From CAVVEQ01 sp963802095 (lineage in GTDB: Bacteria; Chloroflexota; Anaerolineae; Anaerolineales; Anaerolineaceae), in NCBI GenBank assembly GCA_963802095.1, contig CAWDHI010000001.1:558001-622000 (forward strand): 64,000 nt of DNA. The letters are read 5' to 3'. A program made the translations under genes and the position numbers. The notes under the pieces were generated by a model. The model ran no database searches, was not told the origin of the DNA, and was given only the letters and a program-made list of their open reading frames with translations. Shown here piece by piece: positions 8,385 to 17,254 of the stretch (positions are counted from its first letter, which is position 1; every line of letters begins with the position of its first letter).

Positions 8385-8927
8385 TCAAGGATTTATCGTG
8401 ATCGAATCTTCTATTTGTTCAAAAAGATCTTGATTGATACCATTAACCTTAAGTAGGTCTTCGGTCGAGAGGAAAACCCCGAATTTCTCCCTAAAATCTA
8501 CAATTGCCTGTGCTTTGACCGGCCCAACCCCAGGCAGCTTATCCAGCTCTTCCACACTGGCTGTGTTTATATTGATAAGGTGAGTTTGTTGTTTGGAGGA
8601 GGAATTTTCTGAATTTCTCCTTATTGAAGGGATAACGATACGATCTTCATCCTCCAATATCGCAGCCAAGTTGATGGCTTCCTGCTCCGCATTTTCAGTG
8701 AAACCTCCAGCAGATTTGATAGCATCGAATACCCGCGAGTTAGGGGTTAGTTGATACAGACCAGGTTCATTAACTTCACCCGTTACGTAAACCATTACCG
8801 TTTCGCGCGCTCTTGTGGGAAGGAGAATTGGATCTTGATCGTAGCGGGGAGTAATAACCATCAGGATTACGGCTGAGATCAACAAAACGAGCATCGATCC
8901 GATCAGAACGCCTGGCCAGTTTTTCAA
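8385..8927 (-). CDS. comEA: ComEA-type competence protein (SLBB + helix-hairpin-helix)
   Basis: A 180-residue membrane-anchored DNA-binding protein. One N-terminal transmembrane helix (residues ~6-27) is followed by an SLBB domain (~45-105, VYVTGEVNEPGLYQLTPNSR). A short linker leads to a tandem helix-hairpin-helix domain (~118-180, ININTASVEELDKLPGVGPV). ComEA is the surface receptor for double-stranded DNA during natural transformation. The likely start is TTG at 8927. No comEC or comEB gene is adjacent in the window; a type IV prepilin peptidase occurs at 37.4 kb. The gene is embedded in a housekeeping operon. Confidence 0.88.
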   Translation of the reverse strand: MKNWPGVLIGSMLVLLISAVILMVITPRYDQDPILLPTRARETVMVYVTGEVNEPGLYQLTPNSRVFDAIKSAGGFTENAEQEAINLAAILEDEDRIVIPSIRRNSENSSSKQQTHLININTASVEELDKLPGVGPVKAQAIVDFREKFGVFLSTEDLLKVNGINQDLFEQIEDSITINP

Positions 8928-8940
8928 AATATTTCACTCA

Positions 8941-9834
8941 CTAAGTTGGAATGGATGGCGATTCGTTCATTTTCATCGATTTGAATGCAGAAAGGGCTAC
9001 CTCAACCATTTCATCTGTTGGGGTGCGGGTGGTTAATTTTTGAAGGGCGAGATTGGGTGTCGCTAGCCACCTCACGAAAGAATTATCCAGGTGGCTGCTT
9101 GTCCACCGGATGTATTCATACGAAAGCATAACGATCGGGAGTAGAAGTAACAGACGGGTGAGAATCATCATCGGCAATGAGAGCTCGCCGATAAAAAAGA
9201 AAATAAATAGCGAGACAATCATTACAGTTAGTATAAATGATGTCCCGCATCGGGGATGTTGCATGGAACATTCTTGAACGGATTGGATTTCCAGCGGTCG
9301 ATTACTTTCAAAGGCATTAATAGTCTTATGCTCCGCTCCGTGGTACATGAAAACACGACGGATATCCTTGGATTGACCAATGACCCATAAATAAAAAATA
9401 ACCAACCCAATGCGGATTATTCCTTCGATCAAATTGACAAGTGAAGCATCCAGATTAAAAAAGCCTGCCATCCATTTGCCAAGAAGCGCTGGCAAAACAA
9501 AAAAGAACACGATTGCCAGAGTAAGTGAAGCTGCAATAGTGCCATATAACCATGGCCCTTCTATCTTTTCATCCTCTTCAGTCTGGTAATTCGCGGAAAT
9601 TGTAAGATAACGATACCCAAGCACCATGGCATCCCAGAGCAGCAATAACCCCCGGAGAAATGGCCACTGGAAATACGGTCGGGAGTAAACAGTGGATAGC
9701 TCCTCAGTTTGAATAACGATCTTTCCGTCTGGTGTTCTGAACGCGGCGGCTAGGGTTTTTTTGCCCCGCATCAAGACACCCTCGATCAAAGCCTGCCCGC
9801 CATAATTGGGCATCCGCAATGGTTCAGTTGGCAT
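8941..9834 (-). CDS. DUF1385 membrane protein (YqhQ-like)
   Basis: A 297-residue integral membrane protein with the DUF1385 signature: N-terminal YGGQALIEGVLMRGKKTLAA, a central MYHGAEHKTINAFE and HPRCGTSFILTV. Four hydrophobic segments are visible (around residues 98-120, 137-153, 197-217 and 220-240). The His and Cys in the conserved centre suggest a metal or active site, but the family has no firmly assigned function. Its ATG overlaps the stop of the M20 peptidase by one base, so translation is coupled. It precedes comEA by 13 bases. Confidence 0.85.
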   Translation of the reverse strand: MPTEPLRMPNYGGQALIEGVLMRGKKTLAAAFRTPDGKIVIQTEELSTVYSRPYFQWPFLRGLLLLWDAMVLGYRYLTISANYQTEEDEKIEGPWLYGTIAASLTLAIVFFFVLPALLGKWMAGFFNLDASLVNLIEGIIRIGLVIFYLWVIGQSKDIRRVFMYHGAEHKTINAFESNRPLEIQSVQECSMQHPRCGTSFILTVMIVSLFIFFFIGELSLPMMILTRLLLLLPIVMLSYEYIRWTSSHLDNSFVRWLATPNLALQKLTTRTPTDEMVEVALSAFKSMKMNESPSIPT

Positions 9835-11216
9835 TAATGAACTTCTCCCAGGTAATTAAAGAATCGAATCAGCGAATCAACCCCTTTATAAAAAGTTTCC
9901 AGGTGGAGGCGTTCATTCGGGGAATGAACATTATCATCTGGCAACCCGAACCCTGTAAGGACGGAATCGAAACCCAGGATTTTCTGCATTTCGCCGACAA
10001 TGGGAACGCTGCCTCCTTCCCGCTTATACGCAGGTTTTGTACCCCAGGTCTCCTCAAGAGCTCGATAAAGCGTATTGGATGCATATGAAAATGGATCCGT
10101 TGCGCAGGCTGGACCGGAAGCCATCTGTTCCAGTTCCCAACGAACAGCGCCTGGAGCGTGTTTATTTAGATAAGCTTCCAGTTGACTCTTCACCTCGGAA
10201 GCATTCTGGTCGGGAACGAGGCGCATGGATATTTTCGCCATTGCCCAGGCAGGTATGACGGTTTTGGACCCTTTACCTGAAAAACCGGTAAGGATCCCGT
10301 TCACATCAAGGGTCGGCCTTGCTCCAACTCTTTCCACAGGCAGATACCCTTTTTCCCCCCAAAGTTCAGGCGCTCCAGTCTGAGCTAGATAGTATTCCTC
10401 ATCCGTGGGAAGCTTCGTAAATTCATCGTGCTCTTTTGGAGTAATCGCCCGTACCTTGTCGTAAAAACCCGGTAATGTGACCTTGTTATTTTCGTCATGC
10501 ATACCGGCAATCAATGCACATAATGCGTTGGCAGGATTCAACACAGATCCGCCAAATGTACCGGAATGCAAGTCATGGGAAGGGCCATAAACTCGAAGTT
10601 CAAAGTATGCCAATCCCCTCAACCCGTAAACGATATTCGGGCAATTTTCAGAGATCATTCCAGCATCAGGATTCAGAGCAAAATCGCTTTTGAACAATTC
10701 CCGATTCTTTTCCAGGAATTTTGCCAGGTTTGGAGAGCCTATCTCTTCCTCACCTTCGAATAGGAATTTAATATTTACAGGCAGGGGACCTGAAGAAAGC
10801 AAAGCCTTGATCGCTGAAAGGCAGGCAAGTGATTGACCTTTCATATCGGAAGTTCCCCGGCCGTATAAACAACCATCTCGAATGACTGGCAGGAATGGTT
10901 CTGAAATCCATAGGTCCAGTGGCTCAGGAGGCTGAACATCGTAATGGCCGTATACGAGTACGGTTTGAGAGCTTCCATTTTCTGCTTTCATTTCCCCATA
11001 AACAACCGGGTGACCCCCTGTAAGCATGATCTGAACATGACGGGTACCCATTTTTTTCAAATAATCCGCGATCCATTCCGCTGCTTTTTGTATCTCACCT
11101 GAATGTTCCGCAGAAGTGGAAATGGAAGGAATCATGACCAAGTCCATTAGATCCCGGAGGGTTTCTTCGCGATGCGAATGGGCAAAATTGATTTGACTTT
11201 CAATGATTGAATTCAT
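9834..11216 (-). CDS. M20-family dipeptidase
   Basis: A 460-residue zinc-dependent metallopeptidase of the M20 family. Metal and catalytic residues are visible in VLVYGHYDVQPPEPLDLW (first His and catalytic Asp), YGRGTSDMKGQ (bridging Asp), FLFEGEEEIGSPN (catalytic Glu), NPDAGMI and a C-terminal DNVHSPNERL. It probably hydrolyses dipeptides or N-acyl amino acids in the cytoplasm. I place the start at ATG 11216, preceded by CGGAGGATACCA, rather than a longer version lacking a ribosome binding site. It opens the minus-strand operon continuing into DUF1385, and it is divergent from ssnA. A TATAAT-like box on the minus strand at 11245-11250 may be its -10. Confidence 0.88.
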   Translation of the reverse strand: MNSIIESQINFAHSHREETLRDLMDLVMIPSISTSAEHSGEIQKAAEWIADYLKKMGTRHVQIMLTGGHPVVYGEMKAENGSSQTVLVYGHYDVQPPEPLDLWISEPFLPVIRDGCLYGRGTSDMKGQSLACLSAIKALLSSGPLPVNIKFLFEGEEEIGSPNLAKFLEKNRELFKSDFALNPDAGMISENCPNIVYGLRGLAYFELRVYGPSHDLHSGTFGGSVLNPANALCALIAGMHDENNKVTLPGFYDKVRAITPKEHDEFTKLPTDEEYYLAQTGAPELWGEKGYLPVERVGARPTLDVNGILTGFSGKGSKTVIPAWAMAKISMRLVPDQNASEVKSQLEAYLNKHAPGAVRWELEQMASGPACATDPFSYASNTLYRALEETWGTKPAYKREGGSVPIVGEMQKILGFDSVLTGFGLPDDNVHSPNERLHLETFYKGVDSLIRFFNYLGEVH

Positions 11217-11312
11217 TGGTATCCTCCGGTATGTAATTTTCTTGATTATACCGGATTGCAAATATGGATGATTTTTCTCCAAAATGTGTTTATGTTAGAA
11301 TCACAGGCATAG

Positions 11313-12674
11313 GTGCACCGTATGATCATTCGAAATGCAAAAGTTATCACGGGAACTTTCCCAAACGAAATCCTCGATGGTTACACCATTGAAATCGAGA
11401 ACGATTCCATCAAATCCATTCTTCCAGATGCAGAATATCGATCTATTAGTGAAATTGACGAAATTATCGACGCGCAAGGGCAGTATGTTCTCCCAGGATC
11501 GATTTGTGCGCACACTCACTTCTATGGCGCTTATGCGAGAGGGATGGTCATACCTGGTGAACCAGCCAAGGATTTTCCCGAGATTCTGAAAAAACTCTGG
11601 TGGCCTTTGGATAAGGCATTGGACGAAAAATCCATTCGGTACTCTGCCCAGGTCTGCCTACTCGACGCGATCAAACATGGTACAACAACGCTTTTTGATC
11701 ATCATGCTTCTCAAAACCTTATTTCGGGATCTTTGGATATTATCGCTGAGCAAATTACCAAAAGCGGTGTGAGGGCAGCATTGTGCTATGAAGTAACCGA
11801 TCGGGATGGGCAGCAGAGTACCAGCGATGGAATTGCCGAAAATATTCGCTTTCATGATTCTCTGAAAAACCAGGCAAAACATAACGAGAACCGATTGGCG
11901 AGTTTTTTCGGATTACATGCCGGATTGACTCTTTCCGATGACACGCTTAAACGGGTTGTAGATAGGTCACCTGAAGAAATTGGTTTTCACATTCACGTAG
12001 CTGAACACAGTTCTGACCAGGATAATTCTCAAAATAAACATGGGTTGCGCGTAGTTAACCGATTGACAAATTTTCATATACTTCGACACAATTCGATCAT
12101 TGTTCACGGTGTTCACCTGAACGATGAAGAGATCAATTTGCTGGCCGAATCGGGTTGCTGGGTTACCCACCAACCTCGATCTAACATGAACAATGGGGTG
12201 GGAATGGCGCGAGTGGAAGAAATGCTCCAGGCAGGTATCCGGGTGTGCCTGGGGAATGACGGTTTTTCCAATCAGATGTGGGAGGAGTGGAAAGCAGCTT
12301 ACTTGGCTCATAAACTCTCGCATAAAGATCCCCGGCGGATGCCAGCTGATTTGATTTACAGAATGGCAGTTATCAATAATGCAGCACTGGCTACAGAAAC
12401 CTTCAAAACACCGATTGGTACGATCCGCGCAGGTTCAAAGGCAGATTTAATTTTTGTCGATTTTCATCCGTACACACCATTTTCGGTCGGAAATCTCCCC
12501 TGGCAAATCATTTTCGGATTTGATGAAGGAATGATCACTGCCACCATGGTAAATGGCCGCTTTCTAATGCGCAACCGCGATGTCCTGTCCCTGGATGCAG
12601 AGAAAATTACCGCTGAAGCGCTTGGTTATGCCCCCAGGGTTTGGTCAAAATTCAATCAGAACATTCAAGGATGA
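11313..12674 (+). CDS. ssnA: SsnA-like amidohydrolase (selenium/molybdenum hydroxylase locus)
   Basis: A 453-residue amidohydrolase of the TrzA/SsnA type. Metal ligands are visible as AHTHFYG (HxH), GLHAG and HIHVAEHS (His), and CLGNDGF (Asp). The segment FYGAYARGMVIPGEP followed by LWWPLD is characteristic of SsnA. SsnA genes co-occur with selenium-dependent molybdenum hydroxylase loci, and the reaction is probably a purine or pyrimidine-type deamination or ring hydrolysis. This gene opens an 18-gene plus-strand run that also contains yqeB, yqeC, mocA and two hydroxylases. It is divergent from the M20 peptidase, and its end is six bases before the F420 oxidoreductase. Confidence 0.82.
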   Translation: MHRMIIRNAKVITGTFPNEILDGYTIEIENDSIKSILPDAEYRSISEIDEIIDAQGQYVLPGSICAHTHFYGAYARGMVIPGEPAKDFPEILKKLWWPLDKALDEKSIRYSAQVCLLDAIKHGTTTLFDHHASQNLISGSLDIIAEQITKSGVRAALCYEVTDRDGQQSTSDGIAENIRFHDSLKNQAKHNENRLASFFGLHAGLTLSDDTLKRVVDRSPEEIGFHIHVAEHSSDQDNSQNKHGLRVVNRLTNFHILRHNSIIVHGVHLNDEEINLLAESGCWVTHQPRSNMNNGVGMARVEEMLQAGIRVCLGNDGFSNQMWEEWKAAYLAHKLSHKDPRRMPADLIYRMAVINNAALATETFKTPIGTIRAGSKADLIFVDFHPYTPFSVGNLPWQIIFGFDEGMITATMVNGRFLMRNRDVLSLDAEKITAEALGYAPRVWSKFNQNIQG

Positions 12675-12680
12675 AATAAT

Positions 12681-13352
12681 ATGTCAGATTCTCCAAAATA
12701 CAAAATCGCAATTCTGGGAGGAACCGGTAAAGAAGGTAAAGGTCTGGCTTTTCGATGGGCAATGGCAGGACATGATGTCATTATAGGCTCGCGCCAGTTG
12801 GAAAAAGCGCAGACTGCTGTGGAGGATGTCAAAATCCTGCTGCCACTTGGTGTGGGAATCCATGCTGCATTGAATGAAATCGCTGCGCAATCGCAGGAGA
12901 TCATCGTGCTTACCGTCCCATATGCTGTACACCAAACCATGGTCGAAATGATTAAACCGTATATTTCAGGCAAAATCTTTATTGACGTAACTGTACCCCT
13001 TGTTCCGCCCAAAGTGACGAGAGTCCAAATCCCGGCTTCAGGTAGCGCAGCCATGGAAGCTGTTAACATTCTTGGTGATTCCGTTAGGGTGGTTTCCGCA
13101 TTTCAGAACATTTCCTACGAAAGGCTGCTCAACAACCAGGAAATTGACTGCGACGTACTGGTCACCGGCACAGACAAAGAAACCAGGGATATCGTGATCG
13201 GTCTTGTTCAAGATGCTGGAATGAAGGGGTGGGATGCAGGTCCAATTGAAAACTCGATTGTAGCTGAAGGTTTGACCTCCATATTGATCCATTTAAACAA
13301 AAAATACGGGGTGGAAGCCTCCGGGATCCGGATCACCGGAATACCCGAATGA
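12681..13352 (+). CDS. npdG: F420H2:NADP+ oxidoreductase (NpdG/Fno)
   Basis: A 223-residue Rossmann-fold protein exchanging hydride between F420H2 and NADP. The N-terminal IAILGGTGKEGKGLAFRWAM is the family nucleotide-binding loop, followed by the NADP 2'-phosphate-binding GSRQLEKA. Later segments (ETRDIVIGLVQDAGMKGWDA and the C-terminal LTSILIHLNKKYGVEASGIRITG) match archaeal Fno and actinobacterial counterparts. The length is usual for the family. It immediately precedes cofE, so F420 is made and reduced from one operon. Confidence 0.9.
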   Translation: MSDSPKYKIAILGGTGKEGKGLAFRWAMAGHDVIIGSRQLEKAQTAVEDVKILLPLGVGIHAALNEIAAQSQEIIVLTVPYAVHQTMVEMIKPYISGKIFIDVTVPLVPPKVTRVQIPASGSAAMEAVNILGDSVRVVSAFQNISYERLLNNQEIDCDVLVTGTDKETRDIVIGLVQDAGMKGWDAGPIENSIVAEGLTSILIHLNKKYGVEASGIRITGIPE

Positions 13353-13366
13353 AATAGGCGCAGGAA

Positions 13367-14137
13367 TTGAAAAACCTGAATCTGACTGCCCTGGAAGGTT
13401 TTCCCTTAATTCAACCTGGAGATGATCTCCCGAGGTTGATATCCACCTCGTTGCATCAGAATGGTATCCAACTAAATTCTGGGGATATTATCGTGATCGC
13501 GCAGAAAATTATTTCCAAAGCTGAGGGGTGTTACAGAGATTTATGTGAAGTTCAACCTACTGAGAACGCCTTTAAACTAAGCCACATCACGGGAAAAGAC
13601 CCGCGTTTTGTCGAACTGGTTTTACAGGAGAGCAAATCAATCCTAAGGGCAAAAACCGGTACACTCATTGTGGAACATCGTATTGGTTTTATCTGCGCGA
13701 ACGCAGGGATTGACCATTCCAACGTGGATAATCAAGGCAAAATCAACGAGGATCGGGTTTTACTTCTCCCCGAGAATCCTGATAAATCCGCAGCGAGGAT
13801 CCGCGAACAACTGGAGGGAGAAACTGGGTGTAAGCTCGGAGTATTGATTATTGATTCGCATGGACGATCCTGGAGAATGGGGGTAGTGGGGGTTGCAATT
13901 GGTTTCGCCGGCATTCCAGGGCTTGTGGATATGCGCGGACGTAAAGATCTTTTTGGTTTCGAACTCAAAGTAACACAAATCGCTGCTGCGGATGAATTGG
14001 CTGCATCGGCTTCCCTTTTGATGGGCCAGGCAGATGAATCCCTGCCAGTTGTTCTGGTAAGAGGATTTCCTTATCCACTCCGGGAATCCTCATTACGGGA
14101 ATTGATCCGATCATCCGACCAGGATCTTTTCCGATAA
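13367..14137 (+). CDS. cofE: Coenzyme F420:L-glutamate ligase (CofE)
   Basis: A 256-residue GTP-dependent ligase that adds glutamates to F420-0. It lacks the C-terminal FMN-binding domain found in actinobacterial FbiB. Signatures are LNSGDIIVIAQKIISKAEG, GFICANAGIDHSNVD, INEDRVLLLPENPD and IIDSHGRSWRMGVVGVAIG, which hold metal and GTP ligands. The start is TTG at 13367; no in-frame ATG lies nearby. It is followed by a 2H phosphoesterase with a one-base gap, then cofD and cofC. The radical SAM enzymes for the deazaflavin ring (CofG/CofH) are not in the window. Confidence 0.92.
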   Translation: MKNLNLTALEGFPLIQPGDDLPRLISTSLHQNGIQLNSGDIIVIAQKIISKAEGCYRDLCEVQPTENAFKLSHITGKDPRFVELVLQESKSILRAKTGTLIVEHRIGFICANAGIDHSNVDNQGKINEDRVLLLPENPDKSAARIREQLEGETGCKLGVLIIDSHGRSWRMGVVGVAIGFAGIPGLVDMRGRKDLFGFELKVTQIAAADELAASASLLMGQADESLPVVLVRGFPYPLRESSLRELIRSSDQDLFR

Positions 14138-14138
14138 T

Positions 14139-14672
14139 ATGTTATCCATCTTATCCATTATCGATAGTTCGAAGAACAGCGAAATCCTTAGGATATTGGA
14201 CTCAGTTCGCCCTTTATTATTGGATCAAACCCCTCTGATATGGAAATATCCTCACATAACATGGCATTCTGCCGAAGATTACCAACTTCCAATTCTTAAA
14301 AAGATCTTGCAGGATTTATCCACAAGCTGGGAGAGAACCAAGATCCGGGTAACTGGCATCGGGATGTTTACAGGGAAAACCCGGGTACTTTATTTGCCGG
14401 TAATAAAAACCTCATCACTGGTGCAAATGCATAAGCAAGTTTTCAAGGTATCCAAGCCGATCTCAACACAGCCATCCAGGTATTTTCAGCCAGATATCTG
14501 GATACCCCATATCACCATTATTTCCAATCCAGATGAGCAGCGGTCAATTCCAGATGCGATTCATGTTCTTTCAGAAATGAAGGTGGATTTCGAAGTTGAA
14601 ATAAACAATCTGGCACTTGGGAGGTATACCGGTGAAGCTGCCGAGATCCTTTTTGAAATTCCATTTTCCTAA
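14139..14672 (+). CDS. 2H phosphoesterase / 2'-5' RNA ligase-like protein
   Basis: A 177-residue protein with two His-x-Thr motifs, PHITWH at about residue 46 and PHITII at about residue 128. These define the 2H phosphoesterase superfamily (LigT/ThpR, cyclic phosphodiesterases). Its substrate is unknown. Placement is unusual: it lies between cofE and cofD, one base after the first and overlapping the second by one base. It is thus co-translated with F420 synthesis genes. A role in trimming or recycling a phosphodiester such as F420 or its intermediates is conceivable but speculative. Confidence 0.8.
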   Translation: MLSILSIIDSSKNSEILRILDSVRPLLLDQTPLIWKYPHITWHSAEDYQLPILKKILQDLSTSWERTKIRVTGIGMFTGKTRVLYLPVIKTSSLVQMHKQVFKVSKPISTQPSRYFQPDIWIPHITIISNPDEQRSIPDAIHVLSEMKVDFEVEINNLALGRYTGEAAEILFEIPFS

Positions 14673-15625
14673 TGAACTCATCGCCTCAAATCGTTGTTCT
14701 TTCCGGCGGGGTTGGGGGGGCTAAATTTGCCGATGGCCTCTACCGGGTATTGCCTAAAGGGAACCTGACAGTCTGCGTCAATACAGGGGATGATTTTTCA
14801 GCTTATGGATTATCAATATCTCCGGATGTGGATACTGTGTGTTACACGCTCGCAGGTATCGCCAACCCTGAAACCGGTTGGGGTCAGGCAGATGAGACTT
14901 GGAATACCCTGGAAGCAATCAAAAATCTTGGAGGACCGGTTTGGTTCAAACTTGGGGATAAAGATATAGGTACTCACCTTGAAAGGACCCGGCTGCTTTC
15001 CGAAGGATGGACGCTTTCAGAGGTAATATCCCGATTTTGTGATAATTGGGGGATTCAAGCAAAAATCTTGCCGATGACCAATGAACCGGTTTGCACCGTG
15101 GTGAAGACCAGTAAAGATAGCCAGATTTCTTTCCAGGAATATTTTGTCGAAAATAAATGCGAGCCTTTGGTGCAAGGATTCATTTTTAAAGGCATTGAAT
15201 CAGCTCTTCCTTGCCCGGGGTTGATTGAGGCGATCAATAATGCCGATGCAATTTTCATTGGGCCTTCTAATCCTCTTGTGAGTATCGAACCCATTCTCGA
15301 AATCCCGGGTGTTCGTAATGAAATCATAAAAAAGGAGAAGGTTATCGCTATATCTCCTATTGTTGGAGGAAAATCCATCAAAGGTCCTCTCGCGAAAATG
15401 TACACAGAACTGGGAAAAGTACCGTCATCCATCACCGTGGCAGATGATTACCAGGGACTAATAACTGGATATATCATGGATGTTATTGATGGTGAACTCA
15501 TAAATAAATTGAGCCAGTGGGATATAATTACAATGTCAACCGACACAGTAATGAAAACCCCGAATGACCGGGTCAAGTTAGCTGAAGTATCAATAGAGTT
15601 TTTAGATCGGGAGTTCTCAAGGTAA
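14672..15625 (+). CDS. cofD: 2-phospho-L-lactate transferase (CofD)
   Basis: A 317-residue transferase that joins the activated phospholactate (or phosphoenolpyruvate) moiety to the deazaflavin Fo. The N-terminal VVLSGGVGGAKFADGLYRVL is the CofD/YvcK-type nucleotide-binding loop. Further signatures are VNTGDDFSAYGLSISPDVDTV, WFKLGDKDIGTHLERTRLL and IGPSNPLVSIEPILEIPGV. The length is normal. ATG overlaps the previous stop by one base, and cofC follows after three bases, which agrees with a coupled pathway. Confidence 0.94.
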   Translation: MNSSPQIVVLSGGVGGAKFADGLYRVLPKGNLTVCVNTGDDFSAYGLSISPDVDTVCYTLAGIANPETGWGQADETWNTLEAIKNLGGPVWFKLGDKDIGTHLERTRLLSEGWTLSEVISRFCDNWGIQAKILPMTNEPVCTVVKTSKDSQISFQEYFVENKCEPLVQGFIFKGIESALPCPGLIEAINNADAIFIGPSNPLVSIEPILEIPGVRNEIIKKEKVIAISPIVGGKSIKGPLAKMYTELGKVPSSITVADDYQGLITGYIMDVIDGELINKLSQWDIITMSTDTVMKTPNDRVKLAEVSIEFLDREFSR

Positions 15626-15628
15626 TTC

Positions 15629-16252
15629 ATGGCTCTATGGGTCATTATTCCTGTAAAGTCTATTCACAACGGCAAATCCAGGTTGGCTGGTGTTCTTTCC
15701 AGTGGAGATCGCGAGAGTTTGAATATCGCCATGCTCACCAACATCCTTCAAACTTTGAAGGAAATGGAGGGAATTGCAGGAGCGTTGATCATCAGCCACG
15801 ACAAATCCATCCTTGGATTGGTGGAAACTTTTGGATTCGAATTTCTATTGGAACAAAAACCTTACTCCTTGAATTGTGCGATAAAAATAGCGTGTGGAAA
15901 ATGTTGTGAGATGGGAGCTTCAGCTGTGTTGATCCTGCCGGCGGATCTTCCATTAATTAACAAGAAGTCTCTTCAAAGCATCCTAGAAAAGAATGCTGAT
16001 CCGCCAGTAGCGGTGATCACACCAGACCGTCGGAAGGAAGGCACCAACTCTCTTCTCATCAATCCTGTTAATGGATTCGATTTCCAATTTGGTGCAAATT
16101 CATTTTTTATCCACCAAAACAATGCTTCCATGATGGATTACCGTGTTGAAATTGTTGTAGATCCCGGGATGGAATTAGATCTTGACATACCGGAGGATTG
16201 GGAGCTTTACCAGGATCTGATCCATCAAAACCTTACACAAAATGGAGGATGA
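15629..16252 (+). CDS. cofC: 2-phospho-L-lactate/PEP guanylyltransferase (CofC)
   Basis: A 207-residue nucleotidyltransferase that activates 2-phospholactate or phosphoenolpyruvate with GTP, releasing pyrophosphate. Signatures are LWVIIPVKSIHNGKSRLAGV (GTP-binding loop), VLILPADLPLIN (metal-binding Asp) and the C-terminal DPGMELDLDIPEDW. It lies directly after cofD. The substrate preference (phospholactate, PEP or phosphoglycerate) cannot be told from sequence by eye. The released PPi could be hydrolysed by the pyrophosphatase encoded at 21.5 kb in the same run. Confidence 0.9.
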   Translation: MALWVIIPVKSIHNGKSRLAGVLSSGDRESLNIAMLTNILQTLKEMEGIAGALIISHDKSILGLVETFGFEFLLEQKPYSLNCAIKIACGKCCEMGASAVLILPADLPLINKKSLQSILEKNADPPVAVITPDRRKEGTNSLLINPVNGFDFQFGANSFFIHQNNASMMDYRVEIVVDPGMELDLDIPEDWELYQDLIHQNLTQNGG

Positions 16253-16255
16253 ACA

Positions 16256-17254
16256 ATGTCCGAAAGAGTCGCTTTATACCTTCAAGATGCGCACGACCTT
16301 AGAGATGGTTTGGATTATGTTCGATATGCAGAACAACGTGGATTTGAAGCCGTTTGGCAAGCGGAGAGCCGTCTTGTAAGGGATGCGATCGTACCCATGG
16401 CAGCCTATGCTGCAGTAACTGAAAAAATCAAAATCGGTTCAGGTGTCATTAATAACTGGACCAGGAATATAGGTCTGCTTGCCTCGACGTTTCTTACCCT
16501 GGATGATCTCGCCCCAAACCGGATCATTTGTGGTATCGGGGCGTGGTGGGATCCGTTAGCAAAAAATGTGGGGATCAATCGAACCAAACCACTTACCGCG
16601 ATGAAAGAAACCATCACAGTGATGAAACGATTATTGAATATGGAAAGGGTCACTTTCGATGGTGAATTCATCCACGTCAATGGTATTGAGCTGGATGTCG
16701 TTCATGGCCGACGCGAACCTCGAAACGTCCCCATCATGATCGGAGCAACTGGCGATCAAATGATGGAAATGACTGGAGAACTCGCTGATGGCGTGGTATT
16801 AAATTATTGTGTTCCCCCCGAATATAATATCAAAGCACTGGAGTTGCTGGCAGCCGGAGCGAAAAAAGCAAATCGCAGCTTTGACGCGATTGACCGTCCG
16901 CAGTTGGTAGTCTGTTCAGTGGATATGGATCACGACAAAGCCATCGATACAACGCGGGGTTTACTGACTCAATATCTCGCCCAGCAACCACATATCGCCA
17001 AAGCCTCCGGGGTTTCTCAGGAAATCGTCACCCAGATCCAATCCATACTTGGATGGCCGGCCACCCATGAGCAAATCCAAAAAGCCAAGCATCTAGTTCC
17101 TGAAGAGCTTGTAGTCAGGATTACTGCATCCGGAACACCGGAAGAAGCCCGCCGCAAAGTGAATGAATACCGGAAAAATGGTTGCACATGCCCGATTATG
17201 TACCCAGTGGGCGGGGATGTAAAACTATTGCTCGATACATTCGCCCAGAAATGA
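16256..17254 (+). CDS. Luciferase-like F420-dependent oxidoreductase
   Basis: A 332-residue TIM-barrel enzyme of the luciferase-like monooxygenase superfamily, the subgroup that includes Mer and F420-dependent dehydrogenases. Visible features are the N-terminal VALYLQDAHDLRDGLDYVRY, FEAVWQAESRLVRDAIVPMA, a barrel strand with KIKIGSGVINNWTRN, and PIMIGATGDQMMEMTGELAD. Position directly after fno-cofE-cofD-cofC argues for F420 rather than FMN as cofactor. The substrate is unknown. GGAGG seven bases before the ATG is a strong ribosome binding site, and the stop overlaps the next start as ATGA. Confidence 0.87.
   Translation: MSERVALYLQDAHDLRDGLDYVRYAEQRGFEAVWQAESRLVRDAIVPMAAYAAVTEKIKIGSGVINNWTRNIGLLASTFLTLDDLAPNRIICGIGAWWDPLAKNVGINRTKPLTAMKETITVMKRLLNMERVTFDGEFIHVNGIELDVVHGRREPRNVPIMIGATGDQMMEMTGELADGVVLNYCVPPEYNIKALELLAAGAKKANRSFDAIDRPQLVVCSVDMDHDKAIDTTRGLLTQYLAQQPHIAKASGVSQEIVTQIQSILGWPATHEQIQKAKHLVPEELVVRITASGTPEEARRKVNEYRKNGCTCPIMYPVGGDVKLLLDTFAQK

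Noticed and set aside
12665..13069. 134-residue minus-strand frame opposite the F420:NADP oxidoreductase
   Set aside because: Shadow frame; the plus-strand gene has a full family signature and operon context.
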